From IMG/VR virus record IMGVR_UViG_3300037587_000845, positions 1-40,853 of that record: DNA of 40,853 nt. The stretch is one strand, 5' to 3'. The notes beneath the pieces were generated by a model that was given only the letters and a program-made list of their open reading frames with translations, was not told the DNA's origin and searched no databases. Source of the DNA: a virus. Every line of letters begins with the position of its first letter. Within the stretch, counting starts at the first letter, position 1. Of this stretch, positions 31,554 to 40,093 are shown in pieces. The translations under genes were made by a program, and so were the position numbers.

Positions 31554-33476
31554 CTAGCTCTCCTTCATAGTCATGCGAGGCATGGTCTGGCCTGAGGCCT
31601 TACGGCCGGTTGGTGAGATGTTCATGCCCAGCCCCATCTCAGCTTCAGCCATTAGCCTTTCAGTGATTGTTTTAGCCCCAGTGGGGGCCTCTCCGACGTT
31701 GTCTATACCCATGACTTCAAGCAGCGTCCAGTGGTCGACAAGACCGGCTCGGGAGAGGGAGAGATAGAGGAGCTTGCGCTCGATCTCACTGGAGGCCAGC
31801 AGAGACGCGGGGGCGATGTGGAAGGTGAAATAGCGTAGGAAGTGTGTGGCTCGATCCACTCGGGGCGTGGGGCCTCGTTTGAGGGCCTCCATGGTGATGT
31901 TCCCGGCAGCTCCGAAGTCCTCATCAGCCACATAGTCGGGGACCAGGGTGCCTGGATCGAAGTCGAAGTCCTCAGAGACAATGGCCTGGGGGCCCAGGAT
32001 GGCCAGCCTCATGGGCATGGTGTAGAACTGGAAGAAGTTGGAGGCTGTCATCATGGCGAATTCGCGAATAAAGGCCTCCATGTAGCGAGAGCGGAGCCGG
32101 TTGGCCGGGGTCATACTCTCGGTGATCTTTTCGATGGTGTCCGCAGCCGGGAGCTGGTTCAGCTTCATCAGATTGGAGAGGTCCCTGACGCCAGAGATGT
32201 CATCCATCTGCTCGATGAGGAAAGCGACGTGATTCTGGATGGAAGGGTCCAAGGGCGGCTCATAGAGCACCTGGGCGGGCTTGCCGGAGATGGGGTTGTA
32301 GGAGAACTTCAGCCCAGGACGCCGGGTGTTGATCTTCCTCATCCCTCGGCGGGAAAGAGCGTTCTTGTCACCCATGATCCCAGGCTCGGCCACGCGCTGG
32401 TTGTGATCGTCGATGATGCGGATAGTCGAGTTGAGAGACTTTTGGAGCGGGAGGATGTCCCACAGGGGGGCCTTGCCCAGCCAGGTCCACGGCCAGGGGT
32501 CCAGAGTGAGCTTGTTCAACGGGAAGAGGCCGTGCCAGAAGGGGTTGGGCCCGTCGTACATGATGGCCGTGCGGGTGAAGACCACCATACGGCGTCTGGG
32601 GTAGAGAGGCTTACCAGGATCCACAACATAGGCCCAGTTCTTATCTGCCTCACCCATCAGCAAGGGGACTTTCGACTCATTGATGGCCGGATCCTTGACG
32701 TAGAGGGTGAACATATCGACTGTGGGGATCCTGGCGATGCGTTGGGCAGCTCGCTCGGCCAGGAGATTGGCATGGAAGGGGGAGAGCTGAGCGTTGAGCG
32801 ATGAGAGCAGACGGTTGGCTCGGGAGGCACCAGCTGAAGCCTGGAAAGATCCGTCCCGATCTGCCTTGATCAGATGGGCGCACTCGGGGTATTTGGCGCG
32901 GACATAGCCGACTGTCCTCTCGCGCCGGACAATGACCCCCATCGCATCCTGGATAGAATAATATGATGCTGGTCTAATGGGTAGTACATCGCGTGGATCC
33001 TCGGCTAGTATATCGAGGTCTTCTGTCTCAGTATTCCAACCCGTGTGATGACACCATCCGGTGCCAGCAGCGCAGGCATATTTGATAGCGTCAGCGAATC
33101 GGAGGTCGATCATCCTCCCCTGCCACCAATGTTGGGAGAGCTTGCCCAAGATGTCAGCTGTCTCCCTAAATCGGGGATTGAAGGTTTTGTAATCCCAGAA
33201 GGGTTTAGTGTCTGTTAGCCCGGCGACTAAGTTTAGTGCGATCTTGCCAAAGCGGTTCAGATTGGTCGAGGAGAGCACCCGGCCGAAGGGCTGATCAAAG
33301 TCCCCATTGATGGCCATGATGGTGGGAGCGATGCGGTCATACTGGGGTTGAGCCTTCAGGAAGGCAGTACCCTCAGTGATGGCGTCAGTGGCCCAGCCGA
33401 TGACACGGTGCTGGTAGTCGGCAGCGGGGACCGAGCTCATCTTGTCTCTGTCCAGTCTGGGGATTATCGAAGCCAT
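31554..33476 (-). CDS. Portal protein (640 aa)
   Basis: It lies after the terminase genes and before the scaffold and capsid, the standard portal place. The sequence has the mixed helix-strand pattern of tailed-phage portals: N-terminal helices (YQHRVIGWATDAITEGTAFL), a wing or clip region with RPASYYSIQDAMGVIVRRERT, then KLTLDPWPWTWLGKAPLWDILPLQKSLNSTIRIIDDHNQRVAEPGIMGDKNA (the stem region) and a helical crown. It forms the dodecameric ring through which DNA enters and leaves. AGGAGG lies 5 bases before ATG 33476. Confidence 0.82.
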   Translation of the reverse strand: MASIIPRLDRDKMSSVPAADYQHRVIGWATDAITEGTAFLKAQPQYDRIAPTIMAINGDFDQPFGRVLSSTNLNRFGKIALNLVAGLTDTKPFWDYKTFNPRFRETADILGKLSQHWWQGRMIDLRFADAIKYACAAGTGWCHHTGWNTETEDLDILAEDPRDVLPIRPASYYSIQDAMGVIVRRERTVGYVRAKYPECAHLIKADRDGSFQASAGASRANRLLSSLNAQLSPFHANLLAERAAQRIARIPTVDMFTLYVKDPAINESKVPLLMGEADKNWAYVVDPGKPLYPRRRMVVFTRTAIMYDGPNPFWHGLFPLNKLTLDPWPWTWLGKAPLWDILPLQKSLNSTIRIIDDHNQRVAEPGIMGDKNALSRRGMRKINTRRPGLKFSYNPISGKPAQVLYEPPLDPSIQNHVAFLIEQMDDISGVRDLSNLMKLNQLPAADTIEKITESMTPANRLRSRYMEAFIREFAMMTASNFFQFYTMPMRLAILGPQAIVSEDFDFDPGTLVPDYVADEDFGAAGNITMEALKRGPTPRVDRATHFLRYFTFHIAPASLLASSEIERKLLYLSLSRAGLVDHWTLLEVMGIDNVGEAPTGAKTITERLMAEAEMGLGMNISPTGRKASGQTMPRMTMKES

Positions 33477-33908
33477 CTAGCCTCCTGCTTCCTGCTTGGT
33501 TTCTGCCACGCTGTCCTTCCACATCTGCAGCTTCGCTCGTTCTGAGAGGCGCTTGGGCGGAGTGGGCTTTTCCTGGTCAGCGGAGTTTCCTGCGTTGTAG
33601 TGCATCAGGTCGTTGCGGACCCCGTGCTCCCTCTCGAACTTCTCTACGGCGCGCAGGGTGGGGAGCTCCTTGCGGACGAACCCTTGCTTGGCATAGCGCT
33701 CGGGGACAGGGACGTCATTTCTGCCTGGGTAGCGGATCTCGCCGGTGGCGGGGTTCTCAAAAACCACAACCCGATCTTTGGCGTGGACCTGGTAAGGAGT
33801 TTTGAGGGTGGACCCGTGAGGACACCAGGGCCAGTCACCGACCTCCAGGTAGAGACCGCAGTCGGGGCAGGGAGTGTGTCCCTCATAAGTAGGCTCCGTG
33901 CCGCTCAT
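33477..33908 (-). CDS. Zinc-finger phage protein between terminase and portal (143 aa)
   Basis: The N-terminus holds CPDC (14-17) and a CPHG (29-32), a FmdB-like zinc ribbon. Then comes a conserved module GEIRYPGRNDVPVPERYAKQGF and ELPTLRAVEKFEREHGV, common in phage small proteins near portal genes. The C-terminus is a basic helix (ERAKLQMWKDSVAETK). The role is unknown; the ATG overlaps the preceding stop as ATGA. Confidence 0.75.
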   Translation of the reverse strand: MSGTEPTYEGHTPCPDCGLYLEVGDWPWCPHGSTLKTPYQVHAKDRVVVFENPATGEIRYPGRNDVPVPERYAKQGFVRKELPTLRAVEKFEREHGVRNDLMHYNAGNSADQEKPTPPKRLSERAKLQMWKDSVAETKQEAGG

Positions 33909-34063
33909 CTGGGGTTCTGTACCCGCACCCGGCGTTGGTTCATGCCTGTGCTTTTGAGCTGCTTGGGCCTCCCCAGGCGGCGAGCAGAGATCTGGTGCTT
34001 GCGAGAGACCTCGGCCTCAGTGACAAACAGATTGGATTTGAGCTTGGGTCTTGTAGTAGCCAT
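33905..34063 (-). CDS. Small basic protein (52 aa), missed by a 60-codon cutoff
   Basis: The frame reads MATTRPKLKSNLFVTEAEV, then HQISARRLGRPKQLKS and ends RVRVQNPR. It contains about 13 Arg/Lys in 52 residues. ATG 34063 begins 2 bases after the upstream stop with GGGAGA nearby, and its stop overlaps the zinc-finger gene's start as ATGA, so it fills the gap exactly. No family recognised; the helix-turn pattern around VTEAEVSRKHQI is only suggestive of DNA binding. Confidence 0.7.
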   Translation of the reverse strand: MATTRPKLKSNLFVTEAEVSRKHQISARRLGRPKQLKSTGMNQRRVRVQNPR

Positions 34064-34065
34064 AG

Positions 34066-34422
34066 TCATCTCCCGAGGGACATGCCTCCTCGTTTTGTCA
34101 TCCGTCCCCTCTTTTCAGAAGTGAGTCGCTTGGGGAGGCTACGCCGCCCAGGTTTCGCAATATTCGCCTGTGGAGGTATGAGCCTCCTGAAACTCCCTGC
34201 CTTGTTTATTGCCGACGCAGCTACTCTCGCCGCCTCAGCTGCAGTAAGCTGTCCCCCAGATCTGGCTCTCACTGCCTGCTGGAGTCTTCTGGACTCAGCC
34301 TCTCTTCGAGCCTCTCTTTCGGCTCTTCTAGCCTCCAGGGATTCCCTGCGTGCCGCAATGATCTCCCCAAGACGGCTCCTAGTTCTGGGCTCCTCAGGTA
34401 CAGCTGTTGGTCCTTGACCCAT
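34066..34422 (-). CDS. Arg/Ala-rich basic helical protein (118 aa)
   Basis: The first 60 residues are a long Arg/Glu/Ala helix (IIAARRESLEARRAEREARREAESRRLQQAV), the rest is a basic, probably disordered tail (KPGRRSLPKRLTSEKRGRMTKRGG). The ribosome binding site GAGGTGATC, nearly a full match to the 16S 3' end, precedes ATG 34422 and overlaps the previous stop. Virion-associated or DNA-condensing roles are possible; none is shown. Confidence 0.68.
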   Translation of the reverse strand: MGQGPTAVPEEPRTRSRLGEIIAARRESLEARRAEREARREAESRRLQQAVRARSGGQLTAAEAARVAASAINKAGSFRRLIPPQANIAKPGRRSLPKRLTSEKRGRMTKRGGMSLGR

Positions 34423-34425
34423 AGA

Positions 34426-34821
34426 TCACCTCATATTGGCTGTACGTTCCAGGCCCTCGATGGCCTGTTTACGCAGGTACGTCTTGAAGTCCATGGCCCT
34501 GGAGCACCGGCTCTTCAATCGAGTGAGGAGGGTGGGGGCCAAAGTGACCTGGGTGTTCCCCAGGCGGATGGACTGCTGGTTGCGGATTCGTTTGAGGGCG
34601 TCTGAAGCTTCATAGACGATACGCCCACCGGTCAGCTTCTCCAGCTCAGAGCGATCAGCGTCATTGAAGTAGACGCCCCTATTAGCATTATGCTGGCGAC
34701 ACAAGAAAAGGCGCTTGGTGATGACCTCATCCAGGGTTTTGCCCTCCTCCTTGGCCTGCGCCTCGTATAATTCAATGACATCGACTGGGAGGGTGAGAGA
34801 CAGGATCTGAGTGTTTTGCAT
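34426..34821 (-). CDS. Double ribbon-helix-helix-like DNA-binding protein (131 aa)
   Basis: Two RHH-like units are seen: residues 4-36 (ILSLTLPVDVIELYEAQAKEEGKTLDEVITKRL) and about 84-125 (strand NTQVTLAPTLLTRLKSR with a following helix TYLRKQAIEGLE). Each has a short strand followed by two helices, as in Arc/MetJ-type repressors. AAAGGAG precedes ATG 34821. It may regulate late genes or act as a small-terminase-like DNA binder; the position next to the terminase nuclease gene fits either. Confidence 0.6.
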   Translation of the reverse strand: MQNTQILSLTLPVDVIELYEAQAKEEGKTLDEVITKRLFLCRQHNANRGVYFNDADRSELEKLTGGRIVYEASDALKRIRNQQSIRLGNTQVTLAPTLLTRLKSRCSRAMDFKTYLRKQAIEGLERTANMR

Positions 34822-34931
34822 AGAACTGCTCCTTTCAGATCCAGTATAAACGGAACCCACCGTGATCTTGGATGTCCTGTCCCAAGGGGCATCTTAGAAA
34901 GGGCAGAGGTGGGCTCCAAAGACAGGATAAC

Positions 34932-35765
34932 TTAGTCTTCGATCATCGAGGCGAAACGGTCTTCCCAGCGCTCGGCCATCTGTTCCACGGAACAGTCGCT
35001 GGCTTGCCAGTTGGGGGAGTTGTCCGGCTCGGTATCCATAGTGGTGATGGTCTCCACGTCCAGGGACCAGTCGTGGGCAGCCCAAATGGCCATGAGGAGG
35101 GCTCTGACGCGATCATCGTGCTTCCCGTAGATGGCCTTTCCCATCATTTTGATGGGATCCTCCTCGCAATCGGTCATTTCCTCGACGAGGGGTTCGCTGT
35201 AGAGCTCGATACGCTCGTGGATGATGTGACGGGTGCCCCGGATCCACAGGTCGCGGACGGTCTTCTCGTTGGAATACCAGCCCAGAGAGGTGGTGAGCTT
35301 GGGGGTGAGCTTGTCCACATAGCGCCAGATGTAGATGTTGGTGTACCCGAAGCGGTTGATGAGCTCGCGCAAGAGAGGGAGACCTGGGCCTGGCCACACC
35401 TCGGGGATGCACAGGCACTGGCCGTCCTCGTTGTCGCCGCAGAACAGGCGCCCTAAGGCATTGGCCAGGACAGCCAGGTCATAAGGATCCAGGGGACCGG
35501 CGTACTCACAGACCTGCTTGTCCTTCTTGCCGTTACGCCCTTTCTTGATGATCTCGATGGCGCCGTTGTCGGTTCGCAGGTCGTCACGGGTACGGAGCTC
35601 TCGGGACCAGGCGGTGATTCCCTTGGTGGGATCGATCCCCATGAAGTAGGTGGCGCGAGGATCAGGGGGCTCGTAGATCCAGATCACACCACGGGGATCT
35701 CGATCCGCGATGTGAGCGTGCATGAGATGGCCGAAATTCCCGATAGGGAGGGTATCTGGAGCCAT
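34932..35765 (-). CDS. Terminase large subunit, separate nuclease domain (277 aa)
   Basis: This is the RNase H-fold nuclease half of a large terminase, encoded on its own. The three acidic sites are in order: D45 in YFMGIDPTKG, E122 in CIPEVWPGPG, and D217/D218 in GKHDDRVRALLMAIW. Between them GYTNIYIWRYVDKLTPKLT and LGWYSNEKTVRDLW match TerL nucleases of related phages. It cuts concatemeric DNA during packaging. It lacks any Walker motif; the ATPase is 3.1 kb upstream at 38867-40093. AAGGAAGG precedes ATG 35765, and the start joins the 981-residue gene as TAATG. Confidence 0.85.
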   Translation of the reverse strand: MAPDTLPIGNFGHLMHAHIADRDPRGVIWIYEPPDPRATYFMGIDPTKGITAWSRELRTRDDLRTDNGAIEIIKKGRNGKKDKQVCEYAGPLDPYDLAVLANALGRLFCGDNEDGQCLCIPEVWPGPGLPLLRELINRFGYTNIYIWRYVDKLTPKLTTSLGWYSNEKTVRDLWIRGTRHIIHERIELYSEPLVEEMTDCEEDPIKMMGKAIYGKHDDRVRALLMAIWAAHDWSLDVETITTMDTEPDNSPNWQASDCSVEQMAERWEDRFASMIED

Positions 35766-38710
35766 TACTGGCCTTCCTTGTGGGCAGACATAGCCTCGGC
35801 AGTAGCTGCAGTGCCAGCAGCAGCAGCGCCGGTGGTTCCCATAAGGATCTGGTAGAGAGGAAAACCGCGCTCTACAATGGCCTCACGCATCTTGGGGGTG
35901 ATACGGATAGTGTTGACCGTAGGGGCTGATGCTTCCTGGGCCTCCTCCAGAGTGTCAAACACCATTTTCCCTGTCCTTGTCCTGTTGGAGGGATCCGTTA
36001 TCCCGTACTTCATCTCCAGGTTGGGGTTCGCCTTCTTGAATGCTTCGATGATAGTCGGATCTATCTTGTCGAGCCCTGTTCCCGCGTTGACCCTAGCCTG
36101 CCCTGCTATCAGCATGGACCTCCTGTTCGACAATTCAGCTCCCTTCCTCTGCAGCACCGTCACTTGATGGTGCATCTTCGGCCTGTAACTGGATGGTGGG
36201 GACAGGGCAGTTAATTTTTTTTCCTGAGCTAGAAGCGCGTTTCGCTGCAACCTGAGGCGCGGGATTTCCTTATCGGCCCAGGAGACAAAGGTGCCAGGGT
36301 CTGCAGGGATCTCCACGATCTGGAAAGTGGGGCCCATGGACTCCTTGGTCACCTTGCCCCCGAATCTCTTAACCAGCTTGTTGGCAACATTTCTCAGTTC
36401 GCCATCGTAGAAGAATCTGAGCTTTTCTCCGCCCAGCCATAGCTCTTCATTTTCTAGCAGCCCCTCCTTTTCCCCAGCTCGCATCTTGTCCCCTATTTTC
36501 CTCCCCACCCAATCATCGAGGGTGTCTGCTGGGGCCGTCGCTTGCCTCCAGTTGGTGGTGATGTTCGCCTCCATATCCGCTTTGGTTCGGAATTCGAGGA
36601 AGTACTGTTCTTCCTGCACGCCCTTCTTGCTGGCACCGGTGCCCTTGGTCCATTTGATATCCTCGATGTGCATGGCAGCGTTGTAGCGATCCGCCTGAAC
36701 CTGGCCCCTGGACCAAGCGATGGTGTCGTAGCCGTCATCGACAGCCTTCTGAAGTATTCGCTTAAAAGCCAGCTCAGGCCAGGTTTTGCCGAAGGGGGCT
36801 GGCGGGGGTTTACCTCCTTCTTCTGGAGTTTCATCCGCCCCTTCAAAGTCATTACGGGCATCGGTCAACTGCTCGTCGGCCTCTTGGAGGGTGTCGTGTG
36901 CGCTTTCTGCATCGCTCAGCTCGTCTTCCGCCCCTCGGAGATCACCTTCCAGGTCGTCGATCTTCATCTGCAGATCGTCGAGCCGTTCCTGCATCTCTTC
37001 GGGTATTTCGACGTCTGGAGGAGGTTCGCGTTTAGGAGTTCCGGGTAGCTCCATCTGCCTCTCGGACTCAGCCAGGATGGCATCCGCTTCCTCTTGCAGC
37101 TCGTTTACTATGTCGTCTGCCTCCATATCCAGATCGTTCCAATCTGTCTGAGTTGTTTCGAGGTCGTACTCGATGTCTGCGTGCCGCGTTTTCGCCTCTT
37201 CGAGCTGGTAATAGGCATCGTCAACCGACATCCCGTAATCATCTTGCAGGACCTCGTAGTTCCCCTCCGCCTCCTCGAAAAGCTCCCTAAATTCCTCATA
37301 TTCATCGCTCCGCGCTAACACATCGCCCTCTTCGGCGTACCCCAGCTGGCGTCCCTTCTGGTGCCAGTCGCTCTGGATCTCTTCGATGAAAAGGAGGCGC
37401 CTTTCTTCTCCAGTGACAGGATCTTTGAATTTGCGCTCAACGGTGCGGAAATGGGCTAAGGTATCGTCTGAGAAGTGCTGCGAGTAGCGGGCTTCTCGTC
37501 CAGGGAGCGTTATGAGGACCTCCTGGTAATCTGACCAGTTGGCGGGATCTCCTTCAACGTAGGAGCTGTATTGCCCAGAAGCCTCGGTCCCCTGCCTGGT
37601 TACTATCTTGACCTCCAGCTCGTTGCCCCTGACGTAGTTAAGGACGTCCTCCTTGGTGAGCTTTGTGTTGGGGTAAGTGTTGTGTTTGGCCGTGAGCCAT
37701 TGATCCAACCCGTTCCACTCCAGCTCAGCCTTCTTATAGTCCCCCTTCTGCCAGAACTTGTTGACTAGCTCCCTCATCTCCTTTGGGCTGGCTCTCCCAG
37801 GGAGCTTCTGCTCTAAGGCACGTCCCATCTGGCTGTACATGCCCGACTGGCTCTTTATGAACAGGCCCTCATAGGCAGGGTGGAGGGCACCTCTCTGGTC
37901 AGCTATTGCGCCACCTGGAGCTAAGGAGCGGGTTAAGGCGCGCTGGAAATTGGGTGGGAGCCTTTTGATTCCGGCATCAAGGAGACCCTGTTGGAGCTCG
38001 ACGGCGAGCTCGTCAAGCTGCTCGGGGCGGACCCGGCTGAACATCTGAGCGACACCTGGGTCCTGCCCGGCCAGTCCAGCACTGACTACGTCGTCCAGGA
38101 GGCTACGAATCCCTCTTATCCCCGCAGCTCCGGCTTTGGCAAAACCCACCACCAGGAGGGGATCAGTGAGCATGTCGGTGACGATGTTCCCGATGAGGCG
38201 GCTCTCTTCGCCTGGGGCAGCGAGCTGGGTTTCAGGGAGGCCGGTGACGAGTTTACGAATTCCACGGCCCACCACATCGAAGATCTTCAGGGGTTCCAGC
38301 GTCTCTGCAAAGGTGGGCCCTTCTCCTCTCCTGGCGGGAGTTGTGACCCCACCGTAGTAGCCCCACAGTGACCCTTTCTTTTCTGGATCGGGGAGGATGG
38401 GATCCAGTACGCTCTCGAAGAAGCCCTTCTGGCGCTCAGCCTCTATATCCTGGGACTCTTTGACGATGCGGTCATGCTCAGCTCGCTGTTCGAGGGTCAT
38501 ATGAGCAGGAGCAGTTTGGAGCGGGGGAGGTGCGACTGGTTCCGGGGGAGGAGGTGCAGGGGGTGGCCAGGCGGAAGGAGCACGAGAGCTCAGCAGACTC
38601 CCTCTCTCTTGCCGTGCTGAAGGCTCAAAGGCTACACTTTTCCGGGGTGGTCGAGCGGAAGGGAGCGGAGGCGTTGTAGTTTTCTTCTTTTTCTTAGCCT
38701 TCTCGGCCAT
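35765..38710 (-). CDS. Large polyvalent-type phage protein with coiled-coil insertion (981 aa)
   Basis: The N-terminus is basic, then Pro-rich (residues 1-65). The middle has a Gly-Ala helix part (MLTDPLLVVGFAKAGAAGI). The core is a domain common in large multidomain phage proteins: LLFIEEIQSDWHQKGRQLGY (439-458) and, after 170 residues, TWPELAFKRILQKAVDDGYD-TIAWSRGQVQADRYN (644-676), then RFFYDGELRNVANKLVKRFGGKV. The 465-630 stretch between them is an acidic coiled coil (QEEADAILAESERQ; DDLQMKIDDLEGDLRGAEDEL) that looks like an insertion in the domain. It sits between the two halves of the terminase. Enzyme activity is unknown. Confidence 0.7.
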   Translation of the reverse strand: MAEKAKKKKKTTTPPLPSARPPRKSVAFEPSARQERGSLLSSRAPSAWPPPAPPPPEPVAPPPLQTAPAHMTLEQRAEHDRIVKESQDIEAERQKGFFESVLDPILPDPEKKGSLWGYYGGVTTPARRGEGPTFAETLEPLKIFDVVGRGIRKLVTGLPETQLAAPGEESRLIGNIVTDMLTDPLLVVGFAKAGAAGIRGIRSLLDDVVSAGLAGQDPGVAQMFSRVRPEQLDELAVELQQGLLDAGIKRLPPNFQRALTRSLAPGGAIADQRGALHPAYEGLFIKSQSGMYSQMGRALEQKLPGRASPKEMRELVNKFWQKGDYKKAELEWNGLDQWLTAKHNTYPNTKLTKEDVLNYVRGNELEVKIVTRQGTEASGQYSSYVEGDPANWSDYQEVLITLPGREARYSQHFSDDTLAHFRTVERKFKDPVTGEERRLLFIEEIQSDWHQKGRQLGYAEEGDVLARSDEYEEFRELFEEAEGNYEVLQDDYGMSVDDAYYQLEEAKTRHADIEYDLETTQTDWNDLDMEADDIVNELQEEADAILAESERQMELPGTPKREPPPDVEIPEEMQERLDDLQMKIDDLEGDLRGAEDELSDAESAHDTLQEADEQLTDARNDFEGADETPEEGGKPPPAPFGKTWPELAFKRILQKAVDDGYDTIAWSRGQVQADRYNAAMHIEDIKWTKGTGASKKGVQEEQYFLEFRTKADMEANITTNWRQATAPADTLDDWVGRKIGDKMRAGEKEGLLENEELWLGGEKLRFFYDGELRNVANKLVKRFGGKVTKESMGPTFQIVEIPADPGTFVSWADKEIPRLRLQRNALLAQEKKLTALSPPSSYRPKMHHQVTVLQRKGAELSNRRSMLIAGQARVNAGTGLDKIDPTIIEAFKKANPNLEMKYGITDPSNRTRTGKMVFDTLEEAQEASAPTVNTIRITPKMREAIVERGFPLYQILMGTTGAAAAGTAATAEAMSAHKEGQ

Positions 38711-38717
38711 GGACCCA

Positions 38718-38870
38718 TCATACCTTTAACTTAGCCGCAGTGTGAGGCATCCAGGGATCCTTCCAGTTCCTCAACCAGCACTTGACGCAGACTTTGCGGA
38801 TGGTACCGTCCACGAGCTCGATCACGGGGATCCCCTTGTTCTTGCGCTTGCCGCAGTCGAAGCAGGTCAC
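38718..38870 (-). CDS. 50-residue zinc ribbon between terminase ATPase and polyvalent protein
   Basis: The frame reads MTCFDCGKRKNK (GTG start), then PVIELVDGTIRKVCVKCWLRNW. Two CxxC pairs (3-6 and 28-31) form a treble-clef or zinc ribbon. GTG 38870 overlaps the terminase ATPase stop as GTGA, and the stop lies 7 bases before the next ATG, so it fills the gap exactly. Too short for a 60-codon search. It could be a DNA- or protein-binding partner of the split terminase; the function is inference. Confidence 0.78.
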   Translation of the reverse strand: MTCFDCGKRKNKGIPVIELVDGTIRKVCVKCWLRNWKDPWMPHTAAKLKV

Positions 38871-40093
38871 TGAATAGAGCCCACGGCGGTGGGGACGAAA
38901 TCGAAGGGTTTGCCGACAGAGGTATCCAGGCGGAGTTTTTCGAGGACCTCAGGGGGGAAGGCGGACTGGTTGGTGTGCTGGAAGGATTCCTCGGGGGTGG
39001 CGCAGTAGTTGGTCAGGAAGATGTTCAGGACGCCGGATTTGACGGCCGAGTCGCGCTCCATCTCCCACCAGTAGAGATGCTCGTCTGGAGGGGTGTAAAT
39101 CTTGCCCAGCCACTCCTCAGAGGTCTCGATGATCTTGTGGGCGTACTTGTTGGTCATCGCGGCCGGGTGCCAGCCTTCAGGGACACGGGCACGGTACTTC
39201 TTCTGCTCAGCGTAGACAGGGACGAAGATGTAGTGCCAGCCTCGCTGGTGGCCACTTCTAACGCCTTCAGTGAACTCATGCCACCAGTTGCCCCGGCCCT
39301 GGGCTGTGGATTCCAGGATGCACATGGTGTAGATGGATTGGGGCAGGGTGGGGAAGAAATCCAGCTCGATCATGCGGGGATAGGGCCAGGAGGCGCACTC
39401 GGTGAGGTGGCCGAAGTCGAACTGACGACCTTGGCCCAGGCCGGACTGCATCCGGGAGTGCTGGTAGAGGACGGCGGAGTTGAGGGCCTCGAAGGAGAGG
39501 TGCTCTGCCTTTACGTCGTAGCCCGTTTTGGGCCGCATCCACCAGGGCAGGTTGTCCCAGATCAGCTTGTCTCGGTTGTAGAGTTCGAGGATCTTGTCTT
39601 CATCGACGGACGCTCCCATTGCTCGTATATCACGGTAAAGTGTGAGCCGGTGCATTCCACAAGCGCGTGCGAACATCGTCCCTCCGAGTTGACGCGCTTT
39701 GTGATCCACCACACGGATGCCATCGACGGGGTAGCCCTGGTCTTTCGCGTCATAGTTCTCCTCCTCGATTCGGGCGAAGTGGGTGAGAATGATCTCCTGG
39801 GCCTCCCAGAAGTTGAACAGACCTACCCCCCCGCCCTCTACGCCGTCGTAAGCGATGGTGCAGTAGCGATTGGACCAATATCGGAAGTCGAGCCGGGAGA
39901 GAGCAACCTCGTTGTGAATAATCTGCTTCTCTTCGGAGTTGAGAGTGCGCTGGAGCTCACCCTCGTCATTGCGGAGTTTGTTCAGGTGCTCCACCCACTC
40001 CTTGGAAGCTTCCACGGTCATGGGCCTCAGGGTGATCTTGTGCTTGGCCATGTAGGCCTCGATGTTGCGGTCTACGATCTTCGGGGAGTACAT
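38867..40093 (-). CDS. Terminase large subunit, separate ATPase domain (408 aa)
   Basis: This is the motor half of the DNA-packaging terminase. A TerL-type Walker A (KARQLGGT, 132-139) follows the strand GIRVVD. A Walker B-like HLTECASW (229-236), with E232 as the catalytic acid, and the coupling motif ESTAQG (261-266) follow in order. Late features include EHLYWWEMERD and ATPEESFQH, after which fused terminases continue into the nuclease. Here the frame stops at residue 408 (GSIQ), and the nuclease is a separate gene at 34932-35765. The start abuts the previous stop (TAG-ATG). Confidence 0.88.
   Translation of the reverse strand: MYSPKIVDRNIEAYMAKHKITLRPMTVEASKEWVEHLNKLRNDEGELQRTLNSEEKQIIHNEVALSRLDFRYWSNRYCTIAYDGVEGGGVGLFNFWEAQEIILTHFARIEEENYDAKDQGYPVDGIRVVDHKARQLGGTMFARACGMHRLTLYRDIRAMGASVDEDKILELYNRDKLIWDNLPWWMRPKTGYDVKAEHLSFEALNSAVLYQHSRMQSGLGQGRQFDFGHLTECASWPYPRMIELDFFPTLPQSIYTMCILESTAQGRGNWWHEFTEGVRSGHQRGWHYIFVPVYAEQKKYRARVPEGWHPAAMTNKYAHKIIETSEEWLGKIYTPPDEHLYWWEMERDSAVKSGVLNIFLTNYCATPEESFQHTNQSAFPPEVLEKLRLDTSVGKPFDFVPTAVGSIQ

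Noticed and set aside
34822-34931. Promoter or terminator in the gap upstream of the RHH gene
   Set aside because: A TATACT box on the - strand lacks a matching -35, and a 6-bp CCTGTC/GACAGG inverted repeat has a 40-base loop and no T-run.
34932-40093. Intein or self-splicing intron splitting the terminase
   Set aside because: The two halves have their own starts and stops, and the intervening sequence holds a zinc ribbon and a 981-residue gene with no intein blocks or homing endonuclease motif.
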